Assembly (NCBI RefSeq): GCF_963966145.1
Contig: NC_091049.1
Coordinates: forward strand, 2,046,001 to 2,110,000
Length of the DNA stretch: 64,000 nt
Direction of reading: 5' to 3'
Origin: Tenebrio molitor
Taxonomy: Eukaryota > Arthropoda > Insecta > Coleoptera > Tenebrionidae
Made by a program: the position numbers and the translations under genes. A model generated the notes under the pieces. That model made no database searches. It was given only the letters and a program-made list of their open reading frames with translations, and had not been told where the DNA came from. Each line of letters opens with the position of its first letter. Positions within the stretch are counted from its first letter, which is position 1. Of this stretch, positions 23,571 through 35,733 are shown piece by piece.

Positions 23571-24654
23571 GTATTATGTATTTATTATTTTTATGTATTA
23601 TTTTTCCGATAAATGTTGTTTTTCAATTGTTATTGATTAATAAATAATCATAATGGGGAAAATACAACCTTCGGGTTGGCAGCTCTGTATACCTACATTT
23701 GTTATTTCATAAAAATCTGCAAAAATGCAAAATAAAACATTTGGTCAACTAAAAAGTGTAATACAAATGTGGTATGGTAGGTATTTTAATTTTACTCGGC
23801 TTCTCCTCGTGCCTGAAACCTAGTTTTCGCGCTGTAAAATACCCCTACCGTACTCTAATGTAAATAATAATTTATTCTAACTTTACCAACATTTTAAAAA
23901 TAACAATTCTGATCAGCGAGATGTTTTTGCTCTTTACAATTTCGTACTTGTAGCATTTGACATTTATGACTTTACTTCCAGATAATTTACGAATAGAATA
24001 GCTGTCGTCTTGATTTATATAATTGCGCTTATAAATTCCTGCAATTAGGCACAAATTGTTGGTAATAATCAATTTTTATTATTCCGTGGGTAATTTAAAA
24101 CAAGGATCTATCTAATTAAAAAAAATCTGTCTAGGTGTGATGAAAATGAAAATCAAGTCTTAAAAATTATATTTTGAAAACAAATAACAAGGAAGGAAAT
24201 AACACTTTATCCCAGATATACCCTTGATCTTTTTCTACTACTTTTTAATTTCTCAGAAAAAAAATTTAGAGCATCAGAGTAAGCACACTTGCCGTTACCA
24301 AGGCTTTATATTACACTAAATTAGATTAATTTAATGGAAGAATTAATTTCATCAATCTCTAGAGCTTTTTACGAAATAGAATAAACTAGATAATATTAAA
24401 CAAACACACTATTCAGGTAATACTTATAAACCAGCATAGTTGAAAGGTAAACATGTGGGCAGGAGTAATGGTGCAGTTGATAATTGAACTGTTCTTATTT
24501 ATTATTTCTGTAAAGTGTTAAACCTTCTAAAATATTCTAATTGTACTACCAGCATGCTCGTTACGAATGGTCAAAATGTATGATTTCAACAAAGTGGTAC
24601 AATTCCTCACAATGATAACAAACCTAAACAGGTATAATAAATTTTAGCCTCAAG
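23571..24654. other. AT-rich non-coding DNA
   Basis: No gene. The GAGTAAGCACACTTGCCGT repeat tip shared with about 18990 is at 24277. Confidence 0.4.
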
Positions 24655-24794
24655 CGATTAAAAATCGCGCCTTTGTGTATCTCTATAAAAATGGCTTCTT
24701 TTTTTGAAACTCTTCAAATCCTAGGAGAAGGTCTTCAATCTCTGGGCCTAGCACAAAAAGACTCACTTCTACTCTTAATGATATAATCTACTAT
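24655..24794 (-). mobile_element. MITE, family D, copy with long inner arm
   Basis: On the minus strand it begins AGTAGATTATATCATTAAGA and continues through AGTGAGTCTTTTTGTGCTAG and ATTGAAGACC, then matches the inverse of 10400-10500. Other family D copies are at 10327, 26285, 29748, 40375 and 45311. Confidence 0.7.
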
Positions 24795-26284
24795 TAATTT
24801 AAAAAAATCAGTACCGTAACCAAATAAACAATTTTGTAATAAATCTTGGGTGAATTGTCTTCAGTAAACATTTAACTATTTTTGTTCGGTAATGAATACA
24901 AAAATTAATTAGTAGAAAGTGTCTTTTAATTAGAATAGGCGTATTAAAAAATATATTTTAATTAATAGTGAAGTTTCAATAAACTGTTACTTTGAGCAAA
25001 ATATTTGATAAAAACTCGTTATCAAGAATTAATTAATAAAGAAATAATTAAGTTACTCGAGGAGATAATACAAATAATTATTTCGGTTCTTAATCATAAT
25101 TAATCAGAAAGCAGATGTACAAACAGAATCATTATCGATGAAACGATGTAAGTGAGAATTTAAATTGATAACATTATAATTTGAAATTTAATTTATAGAT
25201 ATGAATTGCTGTAACGCATTCCAATTATCACCATCCAACAAGAACTACTGCAAATAAGGACAAGAAAAAAATACCACCGAGTAAAAGCACGGATTAGTAA
25301 GCATAACATAAACGTCTGCTTCACGACTGCTGTGCACGCTAATTAAATTAAGCAAAACACCAAAAACTCGTCGTTAATTAATTATAAAGTGCATACATAC
25401 ATAGGTCGTAAAAATTACTTATTAAGTTAATTTTGACGTAATTTTGTCAGGTTACTTTAAAGCTTTCTAAGCTCCGTTACAAAAAAGTGAGAAGCTCAAG
25501 CTCTAACGGTACGATTTGAATTCAGTAAAAAACTTCAAAGTACTTGTTTTAATCCAAAATAACAGTAATTACGCCTGATTTAAAATTATAATTTATTATT
25601 TGCTAGAAATTTTAATCGACGCATGATCGGGAAAAACTACACTAAGTGGTAGTTTTTCTCGCCGTTAATCAGCAAATAATGTCATTATCACTGGACGCTT
25701 TTCAATTTTTAGCAACTAGCTGACGAGAAGTACCAGTTCTTGTGGAACGGCACCCGATAATTTACTTGTAAACCGCATATGTAGGTAAATTTATTAAGCA
25801 ACTAGCAATTACACATTCCACATCGATCGCAGCCGGAAACTGAACCTATAATAACTATGAAAAAAAGAACAAACACCAGAAAACGCCGTTAATTACGATA
25901 ATTGCACGGCTGCCGTGCGGGTTCTTCGGAAAAATCTACACGAAGAAAGTTCAGGTTTCACTCCGGGAAGATGCAACGAGATTTTGACATTTCGATTTTT
26001 TGACGTTTCAGCCAGATCGACGAGATTTATTAATCGCTTTATTTAGAACTGCGAATGTGCCTACCGCGTGTCGCAAAAACTAGTTTACCTCCTTATACAA
26101 TTTTCCTGATTAATGGAACATCGTTTGCAACATTTTACAGTTAGTTTAGTAATTACACTTAAAAGTCCAACTATTAGAATTTTGTTAACAAGTTTAATGC
26201 GAGTCCTTCTCGGAAGATCATCTGAGTGTTCTTCCGAACTTAAAGTAGAGTTACATACAATGTAGTACAAAAGAATACGATTTA
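24795..26284. other. AT-rich non-coding DNA
   Basis: No gene. A palindrome at 25627-25668 (GGGAAAAACTACACTAAGTG then GTAGTTTTTCTC) could form a small hairpin. Otherwise nothing recognised. Confidence 0.4.
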
Positions 26285-26378
26285 AATTAGAAGGTCTTTT
26301 TGTGCTTCGCCCAGTTGCGACCTCGACTCCGTCTCGGTTGCACAAAAAGACTCACTTCTACTCTTAATGATCTACTAT
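26285..26378 (-). mobile_element. MITE, family D, copy 3
   Basis: A short near-palindrome: GGTCTTTTTGTGCTTCGCCC at the left and GCACAAAAAGACTCACTTCT then CTCTTAATGATCTACTAT at the right. It abuts the tandem duplication that starts at 26379. Confidence 0.7.
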
Positions 26379-26857
26379 TCTCCCGTCGGTAGATAATTTG
26401 TGTGGGTCAGAAAAATGATTTTAATGAAAATTTGTGGCAGACAAAAATGATATTAAAATATTTTAGAAAATACAAAACCTGACACTTTTTTTTTGTTTCT
26501 TGTACTTAAATTTTTTTGTAGATTTAAAATATTTTGCGTTTTGATTTCGTATTTTTTGAATATGAACAATTGTCTGGGTGGCCAACTATATATATTTATT
26601 TGAAGGCCCGATATTCTCCTGTCGGTAGATCATTTGCGTGGGTCAGAAAAATTATTTTAAAGAAAATTGTGGTAGACAAAAATGATATTAAAATATTTTG
26701 GAAAATACAAAAACTGACACTTTTTTTTTCTTGTTTCTTTCTACTTACATTTTTTGTAGATTTAAAATATTTCACCTTTTGATTTATAAATTATCAATTC
26801 GAGCATAAGAGAAAATTGCGTATTTTTTGAATAGAACAATTGTCTGGGTGGCCAACT
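26379..26857 (+). repeat. Tandem duplication with a MITE tip between the copies
   Basis: Copy 1 (26379-26587) and copy 2 (26615-26857) both begin TCTCC-GTCGGTAGAT and end TGTCTGGGTGGCCAACT. Between them lies TATATATTTATTTGAAGGCC then CGATAT, the right tip of the family H MITE. Copy 2 has about 40 extra bases near 26785-26815. No coding frame. Confidence 0.75.
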
Positions 26858-28850
26858 CATATGTACATATTTTTCCACATACCCACCCTCGTCTGAAAAA
26901 TTGGCCAAACCCCAGCCTCCTTCCATAAATCACGTTGGCAACATTTATTGGGTATGAATGGAAACAGCGGTTATCTAATATTGAAGGCCCTGGTTATGAA
27001 TTCTCTCCGAGTAGATTATGAAAGTGGGAAGTTTTTGCCCCCTGGTGCGTCCAGTCCGCCTAAAAATCCCCCCGAAATTTTCCTAATTTCGCCGAACTTT
27101 CACCTCCTTCATGACCCAAGTGTTTGTAAAATTTCCACCCTTATTACGCTATTTAAAAAACCGCAACACATGTGCCCCGATCCGTGACAATTTTTCCGTG
27201 GCGAGCCCAACCCCCGGTTTAATATAAGACAAACCCCAAGTGACCGGAGGCAACATCTGGCCCGTCCGCGACCAGAATATATGACCTATCAAAAACTATT
27301 CTAGTCCATTTCCGAATTTGCACCCTCGTCGCCGCGGCCATCAGTGAAATATTTAGTTTTTCCTCCCCCCAGCAGGGAATAAATCCGACTCACCCTCTTA
27401 AAAATTAGGCCAACGCGTGCACCACTGGGTCACGACGCTGCCGGGGTTGTATCAACCCCTGTCGGGTGTCTTCTCGATTTTCTCTTCGGAAAACCGCGCG
27501 ACCGCAGCCCAAAATATATGGTGCAACGTTATTATAACAGCCGTCCCCGAAGAGTCGCACACAAGTCGCGGAGGCGGCGGAATTCCTTGGAGAGATGCCG
27601 CCTTGTTTTGATATTTTGATAAATGTACACAATAAAATACGATGGCAACGTGCAACAGTGTGCGATATTAATTAATAGGGGTGGCAATTTATTGCCGCCC
27701 CCGGGTGACACCACTCGCCGCAAATACCTCTGATTTTTATCACAACCAACACGTTCAGTTATTGGTTCTGATAAAATAAATTATGTTCAACGTTGTCAAA
27801 GTCAAGAGCACGTTAAGTCGGCTTAAGTTGAGTCGATGAAAATGTTTCGTTGACCAAAAAGCGTCCACCGTTGTTCCATTCTTATTTATTTCTCCCGTTT
27901 CCGCACCAATTTGTACGTGTGTTCCTTTCCACCCTCTTCGCTCCACCCCCGACCCTCCGCCACCATTATCTTTCCTAATTCATCAAGGAAGATTGCCACG
28001 TTAATTTCAGCCGGATCATTAGGTAAGCCCCGGTTGTCATCGAGGGTGGCGTTACAGCCGAAACAATCGACAAGAAAAACAAGACTTTCCCTAAGTCCCG
28101 GGCGACTTGATGAAATTATTATTATTATTAAAAGCATCGGAAGGACAAGGCGACTCGACATTAATTAGTTGTTTGCGAGTGGAGCAATTAAAAAATTATT
28201 TGCACATCTGCTGTACGCTCTGCCCCTATCAGGCCGTATCCGTTTCCTTTTCGATCGCTCTCTAATTGATGGACGAGTATTATTAATCCCGAGATAAGAC
28301 GACGAGAGATTGGACGAATGCATTAATTTAGACTTAATTGGCCAAATCGGAGTGGGGGACGGGGCGATTGTTTCAGCGGCGACGCAGCTTCCAAAATAAT
28401 AACAGCAATCATGATAATAATTGTTTTGCTGGTCTCTAAAAAACTTACAAAATTTTATGATGTGTTAATTAATTGCTTATCTATAGCAAATTTCAATAAT
28501 ACGTAACAGTACCCACCTAAGATAATGCAACTGAGAAAACTATTACGTAAGTGGCTTGACTTTATGATAATAACATAAAACAGGACCTGTATTAAGTTTT
28601 CTCTCATTTTAATTATTTCTCGTGTCTTTTTTTTTCTGAGCGGAGTAAAAGTACTTCAAGTCCTAGGAGTAGAAGTGTCCGTAGGCGACTAGACCGAGTC
28701 AAATGTAAGGTTATTTGAAGCACTTGTCATGATTTATTTATTAATAAATTACAAGAATTATCAATTACACGAAATATTTAATATCTAATTATCCCCATTA
28801 AAATAAAGCCTCTAAAAAAGCGAAATAACGAAATTATTATCCAATATTTC
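26858..28850. other. GC-rich single-copy block, no supported gene
   Basis: 26880-28420 is GC-rich with many C runs and overlapping frames on both strands (27405-27723, 27886-28168) that look compositional. Candidate regulatory DNA. 28420-28850 is AT-rich. Confidence 0.4.
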
Positions 28851-29037
28851 ACCGGTTCCACTGTGGTTAAAGACGAGCCGCGCGTTGTGGGCGTGTCCAT
28901 GGATGTCAGATCAGATGTCAAAAATAGCGCAAGATTGCCCTTCAGTGTTAATAAGTAAACAGTTGTAAGTTGTAATCGTTTGGTATTTACGTTTTAATAA
29001 TGTTTGTTATATTTAGGGATTATCTGAAGTACGTCTG

Positions 29038-29242
29038 ATGCCATTGAAAACGGTTAGGGCTAGGGAAAAAGTGTATGATTTCTGCATAATTGCTCCTGAT
29101 CTGGCTGCAGAGGTAAAATTTCTGAGTTCGTTAGAGGAAGAATTATACATAATTATTGTAGGTTAAGCTTGTCACTAGGTGTGACCGCTTTCGATGCAAT
29201 GAAATCACCAATTTAACAATGGGAGATATACTGGTGCATTAA
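29038..29242 (+). CDS. Predicted small spliced gene, unrecognised product (51 residues)
   Basis: The coding exons are 29038-29112 and 29162-29242, separated by a 49-bp GT-AG intron. A preceding 52-bp GT-AG intron (28965-29016) gives an untranslated first exon ending at 28964. The reading frame has a TAA in exon 1 (28955-28957), so the first usable Met is at 29038. The product begins MPLKTVRAREKVYDF, has DLAAE at residues 21-25 where the exons join, and ends GDILVH. It has no signal peptide, membrane span or domain I recognise. AATAAA follows at 29287. Two introns of nearly equal, insect-typical size support the model, but there is no TATA box and the intron can be read through in frame to a 42-residue product. 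It could be a small protein, a non-coding RNA or a gene relic. Confidence 0.4.
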
Positions 29243-29340
29243 AATTTGAAAATAATTGTAATATTAATGTAACTACAGGAAAAAAAAATAAATGAGTTCA
29301 TGTCCGATTTTTTTTTGTGATCCGCTTGAAGATAAAATAG

Positions 29341-29737
29341 TATACAGGGTGTGTCAAAAGTCGCGGATACGCTCTTGGAACTTGGAAGTATGTATTCACT
29401 TTCGAGTATCCACTACGGTTGTTAGTTTTATTTTATCTAAATTCGTTGAGACACAGTGAGCTTTCAAATGTTAATGTTAAATGTTAAATAAGAACCTATC
29501 ATAACTGAAATTATCTGTGTTATAAACAAAATAGGTGTTCGAAACGAATCAAAGATAAGTTAAGAACAACTCCTAGTGGTTATAGCGATAAGTATGTTAA
29601 AATTAGTCTTCTTCTTTGATGTTAAAGTTTGAGGAAAAATGTCCGAAAACCATTTGGAAACATGCTTATATCACTTGGTAGGCATCACTGAACCCGTGTT
29701 TAAAAGGCTGTCCGCGACTTACGACACACCCTGTATA
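29341..29737. mobile_element. MITE with TATACAGGGTGTGTC ends, 397 bp
   Basis: The left end TATACAGGGTGTGTCAAAAG with TCGCGGA pairs with the right end TCCGCGACTTACGACACACC then CTGTATA. No coding frame inside. It starts about 50 bp after the poly(A) signal of the 29-kb gene model. Confidence 0.8.
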
Positions 29738-29747
29738 CCATTCAGAG

Positions 29748-29812
29748 TAGAAGGTCTTTTTGTGCTTCGCCCAGTGGCTTGCCACAAGAAGACTCACTTC
29801 TACTCTTTATGA
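29748..29812 (-). mobile_element. MITE, family D, copy 4 (minimal hairpin)
   Basis: Only the two tips remain: GTAGAAGGTCTTTTTGTGCT and AAGAAGACTCACTTCTACTC, separated by about 25 bp. Confidence 0.65.
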
Positions 29813-29815
29813 TAT

Positions 29816-30136
29816 CGGGCCTTCAAATAAATATATATTTAGAGTAGGTGTAGGCGACATTCTAATTCTGTTAACAGTGTAAAGTAATTTTTGTAGGTAC
29901 CAATTATTCCCGGAGTTACACAGGTTACATAGCAAGCTTTTTTCCCATTTCATATTGTCATATTACGTGGAGGGGGAATAGGGAGAATGCACTACAAAAA
30001 TTAAAAATACTTTCTAACCTAATTTTATTTCGTTAAAATGTCAGACGTTTCTTGTGTCATTTTCTACGCTGGAAAAATGTTGCAAACAATTGAATTTCCA
30101 TAGGTTGCTCTAAATATAAATTTATTTGAAGGCCCG
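29816..30136 (+). mobile_element. MITE, family H (CGGGCCTTCAAATAAAT ends), 321 bp
   Basis: Ends CGGGCCTTCAAATAAATATA and TAAATTTATTTGAAGGCCCG are inverted. The interior is AT-rich with TGTCAGACGTTTCTTGTGTC. Very similar copies are at 60865-61187 (full) and 48219-48528 (right tip lost), and a tip at 26590-26610, so amplification looks fairly recent. Confidence 0.85.
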
Positions 30137-31865
30137 TTATAATAACTATTAGATGTTGATTAAGACCGTTGTTACAGCGAGTCTTAAAGTAAATGGTGCA
30201 AAAGAAAATGGTCCCAGACAATGTTTCTGAAGTTTATTTAAGTCCACACTTGTCTTAGATCATAAATAATGTGATTTGGAAGAATGATCACTGAATCACT
30301 GAAAAATTGTTGTTCTACAGTTATTTTCGGTTGGATGAAGTAATCTTCTATATATTTATTTTTTTTTTTTTTGTAAAGAAGGTTGGTACTTACAAGAGGT
30401 ACATCAAAAGAAACAGTAAAAAAATATAGAAGAATCTACGAAAACAGACAAATAAACAATAAAGAAAATGTTTTAACCTGGAAGGAATGGAGGTAAGAAA
30501 GAAAAGTGAATTGTATTGATTTGTAAAATAATAAAGAATAAAACGAGGCAAAGGTGCAACAAAAAAGGAAAAAATATCCCATATAACTACGATTGACCTT
30601 GAAAAAACAAAAAAAAATCACAATCAAACGAACTGAAGCTGAAGCAAAATAATACGGCGTAACAAAAAATAGTCAAAGGCTCAGAGGACGCTATAAATTA
30701 AATAATTGTATTTGAGAGAAAGTAAAGAAAGAACGAAATAGATTGTAAAAGTGAAGACCAGGAGAGGATGTGTAATAAAAAATAAAAAGCAGAATGACGT
30801 GAAAATATAAATTTTGATAAACTTGACAAGGAGAAATAATGAAGAATGGTGCTTTAGGATGTAAGTTAAAAAGAATTGTTGCAAAAAAATCGAAAGATTG
30901 GAGAGAAGATAGAAAAGAAGCAAGAGAAGGATTTAAAGAAAAGGAGGTTATCCAAGGACTGTGTCGAGCAAAATTGATTTGTAACAAAGACAACAACGTA
31001 ATAGATTAAATAAAATTATTGGGTGGGTACAACGAATAAGAAAATAAGTGATAAAAAAAAATTTAATTAGGCTAAGCAAAAATAATTCAGCAATTTTCCT
31101 TTTTTCCTTACATTTTCCTTACACCTCGGTGGTGAAATTCTACATAACAGGCAACAAAGAAAGGACATGCAAACTTTGATCCACAGTTCATTTTGACAAA
31201 AAAAATTGATCTCAAGTTATATTATAAATGGAACTAATACGTTGAAAAAGAACGGAGTAAACAACGGCTTGCCAAGGAGATAAATCCAAAAAAGTAAAAA
31301 CACGTAAATAATAAAGAAATGCAACGAAGTCGTTTTCTACAACATTTATTTTAACAATTTGTTGTGTTTTTTCACCAAAGTATTTCCGATAACATGCCAT
31401 TCCTTTACTCTTGTTTTTAGCTGCTTTTCTTGGTGCACGTTTTTATAGTTTTTCGTTTTTTGTTTACAGTAGTTTCTTCATCACTTTATTATTACATTTA
31501 ACTACCTAGAAAGATTACTATCAAGTCGGGTTTTATTACACACTACTAATTCTTTCTTCTATTCCAGTCACATTAGATATTTTTTGTTTCAATGCAATAT
31601 CTTGTCCTTTGTTTCCCTTTTTTCTATTTTTTTTGTCTAGCGCTAATAATATTATAGTGATTCTAAAGTTCCACTGTTGATCTACGTTCAAGATTCACTT
31701 CAACTATTTTCTATTCGTTTTTATTTTTTTCGGTTTTTGTAATTTTTCATTATAACTGTTTCAATTGCATTTTACTTTTTTTCAATTATCACCTCTTGTT
31801 ATATTTCATCAGAATTACAACAGCTATATACATATTAATAATAGTTATTTGACTTATTTGTATAT
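30137..31865. other. Strand-asymmetric A/G-rich then T-rich DNA, no gene
   Basis: From about 30365 to 31060 the plus strand is strongly A/G-rich, and from about 31420 to 31800 T/C-rich. Frames of 60-100 codons on the T/C-rich strand (30436-30996 minus) are Phe/Leu/Ser runs explained by composition. No repeat family is recognised. Confidence 0.45.
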
Positions 31866-31981
31866 CAAGGTGGCGAAATCATTCTTGAACGTATCGAGAG
31901 AAGAATTGTCGCCGAGGCGCGGCCGAGGCAGCGCAATTTCGAGGATGTTAAAGGATCTCGCGGTCAAGGTGTACACAACAA
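31866..31981. repeat. Small palindromic repeat, family F, copy 2
   Basis: Matches 17422-17540: GGCGAAATCATTC, then AATTGTCGCCGAGGCGCGGC, then GAGGATGTTAAAG and GTGTACACAAC. Confidence 0.7.
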
Positions 31982-34942
31982 TTTGTAAAATTTGCAAAAT
32001 TTACTTCACTGTCAATAAAAACATATGAATCCCGCTTACATGTCGCTATAGAAATGACATAAATAAGACAACTCCCCCAGAATTAAAAAGTACCTAATAT
32101 CAATTCTGCGCTTTCTAATTTCATACCCGAAACATCTAAAAAGGTCAGTTTTACATGGAAACTCTGATTTGTGTTAAATATTAAAATGACGTTTACTTTA
32201 ACGGCAATCGTTAAAAGCAACGGCCGCGAAATTGGATTTCGCGGCCTGTTTTAGGTACGCCAAGTGCTTGTTTCGCGTACGATGGATTATAAATTATTTG
32301 CTAAATTAATTTTTATTTTTCAGTGACATTCTAGTTACACAAGTTCAAATATAATATTGGTGACGCACAGAAAAATGTCTCTAATGTCACTGTTATTATA
32401 AAAACACGTTGTAAACAGATAAATGAATGACAGGGTCGACATTGTCAAAGCTGATTAGTGTTTAACAAAGAACGTTGTTGTCTTGAAGCCAAATATTATT
32501 TTAGATTAAACTTTGCATTGGATTTGCATAATCTACACCAAGGCTAACGGATCTGATTTGCAATGACCCCAACTTAAAAGTTTACCAAGTCGAGAGAATG
32601 TCGTGGAGACCCTCCCTGCTGCACGCGAATAAAATTAATTCTCCCATCCGGAGGAGATAAAAATTGGCGAAACCCGGAAACCGTCAAAAGGCACCGGAAT
32701 TAGCCCGGACAGCGTGTCGTTGGCCTCCCCGGAGTTAAGACGACATAATCCAGGGGATGATCCCCTTTAAAAGCAAGTGTCCACGCCACGGCGAACAGCA
32801 GGATCAAGGACCGCACGCCGAGAGAAGAATTATGGTGTAAACCACCGCGGAAGAAACTCCCCGAGAACCCCCCGCGAACACAATTAAATTTCCACCCCCG
32901 GATATGTCGAAGTTTTTCCCGAAGCGTCCCTTCACGTGACCGAAAGATCATCAACGGCAGCCCCTTAATGGTTAGGCGAGAAAAATCATTAGGCCCCGGA
33001 AACATTGCATCATCACTGCGAGAAATGTGCGAGGGATGGGGGCGGCGGTAATTAACCGAAAGGGTGTGTTTTTTTTCCGGGGGTGCAATTGCATACAGAG
33101 ACAATATAAGATGATCGCTCGCTCAAGTGTTGAACAAGATCGAGTTGGTGTAAGTGCACCCCCGGGGGTGTTTATGGTCATATAAAGGCCCTTAAAGCGA
33201 ACTTTGCCGTGTTTTATATCGTGTTCGGAGTAGCTCTATTGTCCCCGATTCGGGGAATTATCAAAGTCTCATACAAACTGTATTAAATCGGAACTTGGAG
33301 AGAAACTATTGTGGCGGCGGCGGTGGCGGCGGCAGTCCCTTCAATCCCTGCAACTTTACTTGTGACTTGTTCTTCGAGGATTTGACAGAGGATCATGCAC
33401 AACATCCTCACGAGGGTGAATCTCGCACAAATTGTACAATAATGATTTTGCAAAAAATAACGATGACCACCCCACGCCTGAATCAAGCTCAGACGCAACT
33501 TACAGCGATCATGGAATAATTTCTACGCAAATAGTCTAATTAAAAATAATGAACGCGCCATTTAATAAATTAAAGAAGGTAAACCATAAATTGCTAGTTA
33601 AATCAATCATCGGTCTTTTTTTTATGATTAATCTACATAATAAAAGAAGGTTGGAAAAACTGGTTTAATCACTGCAATGTGCATCTAGTTAACATACATA
33701 TTTTTTTCTTGTGTGTGGTGCGTAAAAACGCAAAATAAAGGATTTACGTTTATATTTTGTTTCAATGACAGGTTCAGATTAATTTTATCTAAGAAAAAAG
33801 CGACGACGCAAAAAATGTTAAAAATAACTAGATAAAAAACGTTAATGATGGGATGTTTGTTGTAAAAGACGTAAAGGATTTGCAGCAGGTGTAGAAAGGA
33901 AATAATTGGTTTGATTTATCAAACAGGCAACAGGAGGCAACTTTGTTTAATACAAATTTAAATCAGATACATTAATATTGTATGAAAAAGTTTGAAGTGT
34001 CCAAAAAAAGCAGGAGGACCACACTTTAGACCCGTAAATGAGAGTGGTGCAGGTGCGATGTCTACCCAAGGTGTAATCTCAAAAAAATGAAGAAGATGAA
34101 ATGTTGTATTTTGACAAATTACAAAATAATTAAAAATCTGGAGGATTTTTGGAAAGTGGAAAAAAAAAGAACTAGCGAGGGAGAAACAACGAAGAAGCAG
34201 TAAGTGGAATGTTTCATCTGTTGCTAATTACAAAATAATTAAAAATGGATGTAGACAATTATTTCAATAAATGAATAAAATCGACAATAGAAAGAAGAGT
34301 AAGGCAGAGGCAGTAAATTTAAATAGAACGGAATATGCAAAATACTGAAGAATAAATCAGAGCTGCGACAGAAAATAATGTTGTGCAATAGGGAAAGATT
34401 GACAAAAGATGCGAGAAACTTGCAGAAAAAAAAAATTGAAATGGTAAATTTTCGTTTTTTTAATAAATAACATAATTACATAACATTTTTAATTTACAAT
34501 GCAAAAATTTCCGATAATAATGTGAAATCTGGAAAGGTACCCCGAATGCTTGCAGCGTTTCCACGTAGAATGGCAAGGGAAATCCTCTCCAAAAAGGAAT
34601 TTCTTTGATTTTGAATCGCCTGATTTCGCGATAAGTCCGTTTCCGATGACATTAGTTAAATCGATGGTTTCTTTGCATCAAGGGCCTAACATTTCAAAGG
34701 CTAAACCTTTAAATACATATGTAGTTTGACGAAATAAAATGGTAAATATTTGGAATTATAAATACAAGAAAAACGACGAAAAAATAGATATAAAAAGTAA
34801 AAATGGTACCGAAGCAAGCAAATCAAGAGCTAACAAGATTGTATGGAGATAGATAGAGATAGATGGAGATAGATAAATAGAAAAGACAAATATTGTAGGT
34901 TGTCGTCAATATAAGAACAAAAAATGATTACAAACCATATAT
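31982..34942. other. GC-rich block followed by A/G-rich DNA, no supported gene
   Basis: A GGCCGCGAAATTGGATTTCG palindrome lies at 32222. 32540-33530 is GC-rich and single-copy, with a GGC-rich run at 33312-33337. The minus frame at 32700-33104 lacks splice and promoter support. 33640-34940 is A/G-rich, with GATA-type repeats (AGATAGATAGAGATAGATGG) at 34848-34880. Confidence 0.4.
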
Positions 34943-35120
34943 CCGGTGTTCATTTAAGTTTATCCTCAAAGAAGGCATTGAAGAGTCGATTGTGAATGGA
35001 CCACGGATTACGGATCAGGGATCAGCTGTTTAAATCCAACCTCACTTTTTGCGTTGTTTGTGCAGACTGACGAGTGGTGCGTTCACAATCGACTCTTCAA
35101 CGTAAATTTAAATGAACTCT
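34943..35120. mobile_element. MITE, family A, copy 3
   Basis: CCGGTGTTCATTTAAGTTTA at the left and TAAATTTAAATGAAC at the right, with arms through GAAGAGTCGATTGTGAA. The right tip is slightly decayed. Confidence 0.75.
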
Positions 35121-35478
35121 AAATATAATGCTATTTCGATATCAGAAAAGAAAATTTCAAACATCCGATCAGTAAGAAAATTTACAAAAAGATTTTAATG
35201 ATGTAGGAATATAAAACTGATTAGCCAGAGAAGCTTAGAAAAAGGTGAAAAACTATGGATCTCAAAAGACTAAAGGTAGTAGTGTCAGTTTGGAATAAAA
35301 TAAATAATGCAAGAAGTCAGAAAAAGTAGTCGAAGGATGAAAATAAATTTAAAAATAAATAAAGGTGATGAGACACATTTTATTAGATGATAAACAATGT
35401 TATACAGATGTCCTAAAATTATCAGAACGTAGAAGATCATGAGAAAAATGTCTGTCTTCTTTAGTTTCGAAGATACGA
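35121..35478. other. A/G-rich non-coding DNA
   Basis: No gene. TATACAGATGTCCTAAAAT at 35401 resembles a degraded solo TACAGGTGTCC end. Confidence 0.4.
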
Positions 35479-35733
35479 GTAGAGATGTTGGATTTTCTCA
35501 TGGGCTATGAGTCATATTTGCGCAAACGACGAGTATCGGTCTCAAATACACGCTACAAACCGACCGAAAAACATCGTCATCCGTTACGTTATTGTCGTTT
35601 CTCTCTCATCTATTTGCGTGTAAAGTAGTCGACGTTTTCAGTTTTCATTTACAGATTTTTCAGCAGTTTATCGCTCCACCTCCGCGCAGATATTTCCAAG
35701 GTCACAGCCCATGACAGAATTCAACACCTCTAC
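35479..35733. mobile_element. MITE, family B, longest copy (255 bp)
   Basis: GTAGAGATGTTGGATTTTCT at the left, and GCCCATGACAGAATTCAACA then CCTCTAC at the right. The interior has CGACGAGTATCGGTCTC, missing from the two shorter copies, which look like deletion derivatives. Confidence 0.8.

Noticed and set aside
32700..33104. 134-codon minus-strand frame
   Set aside because: Lies in a GC-rich block where stops are rare on several frames; no gene signals.
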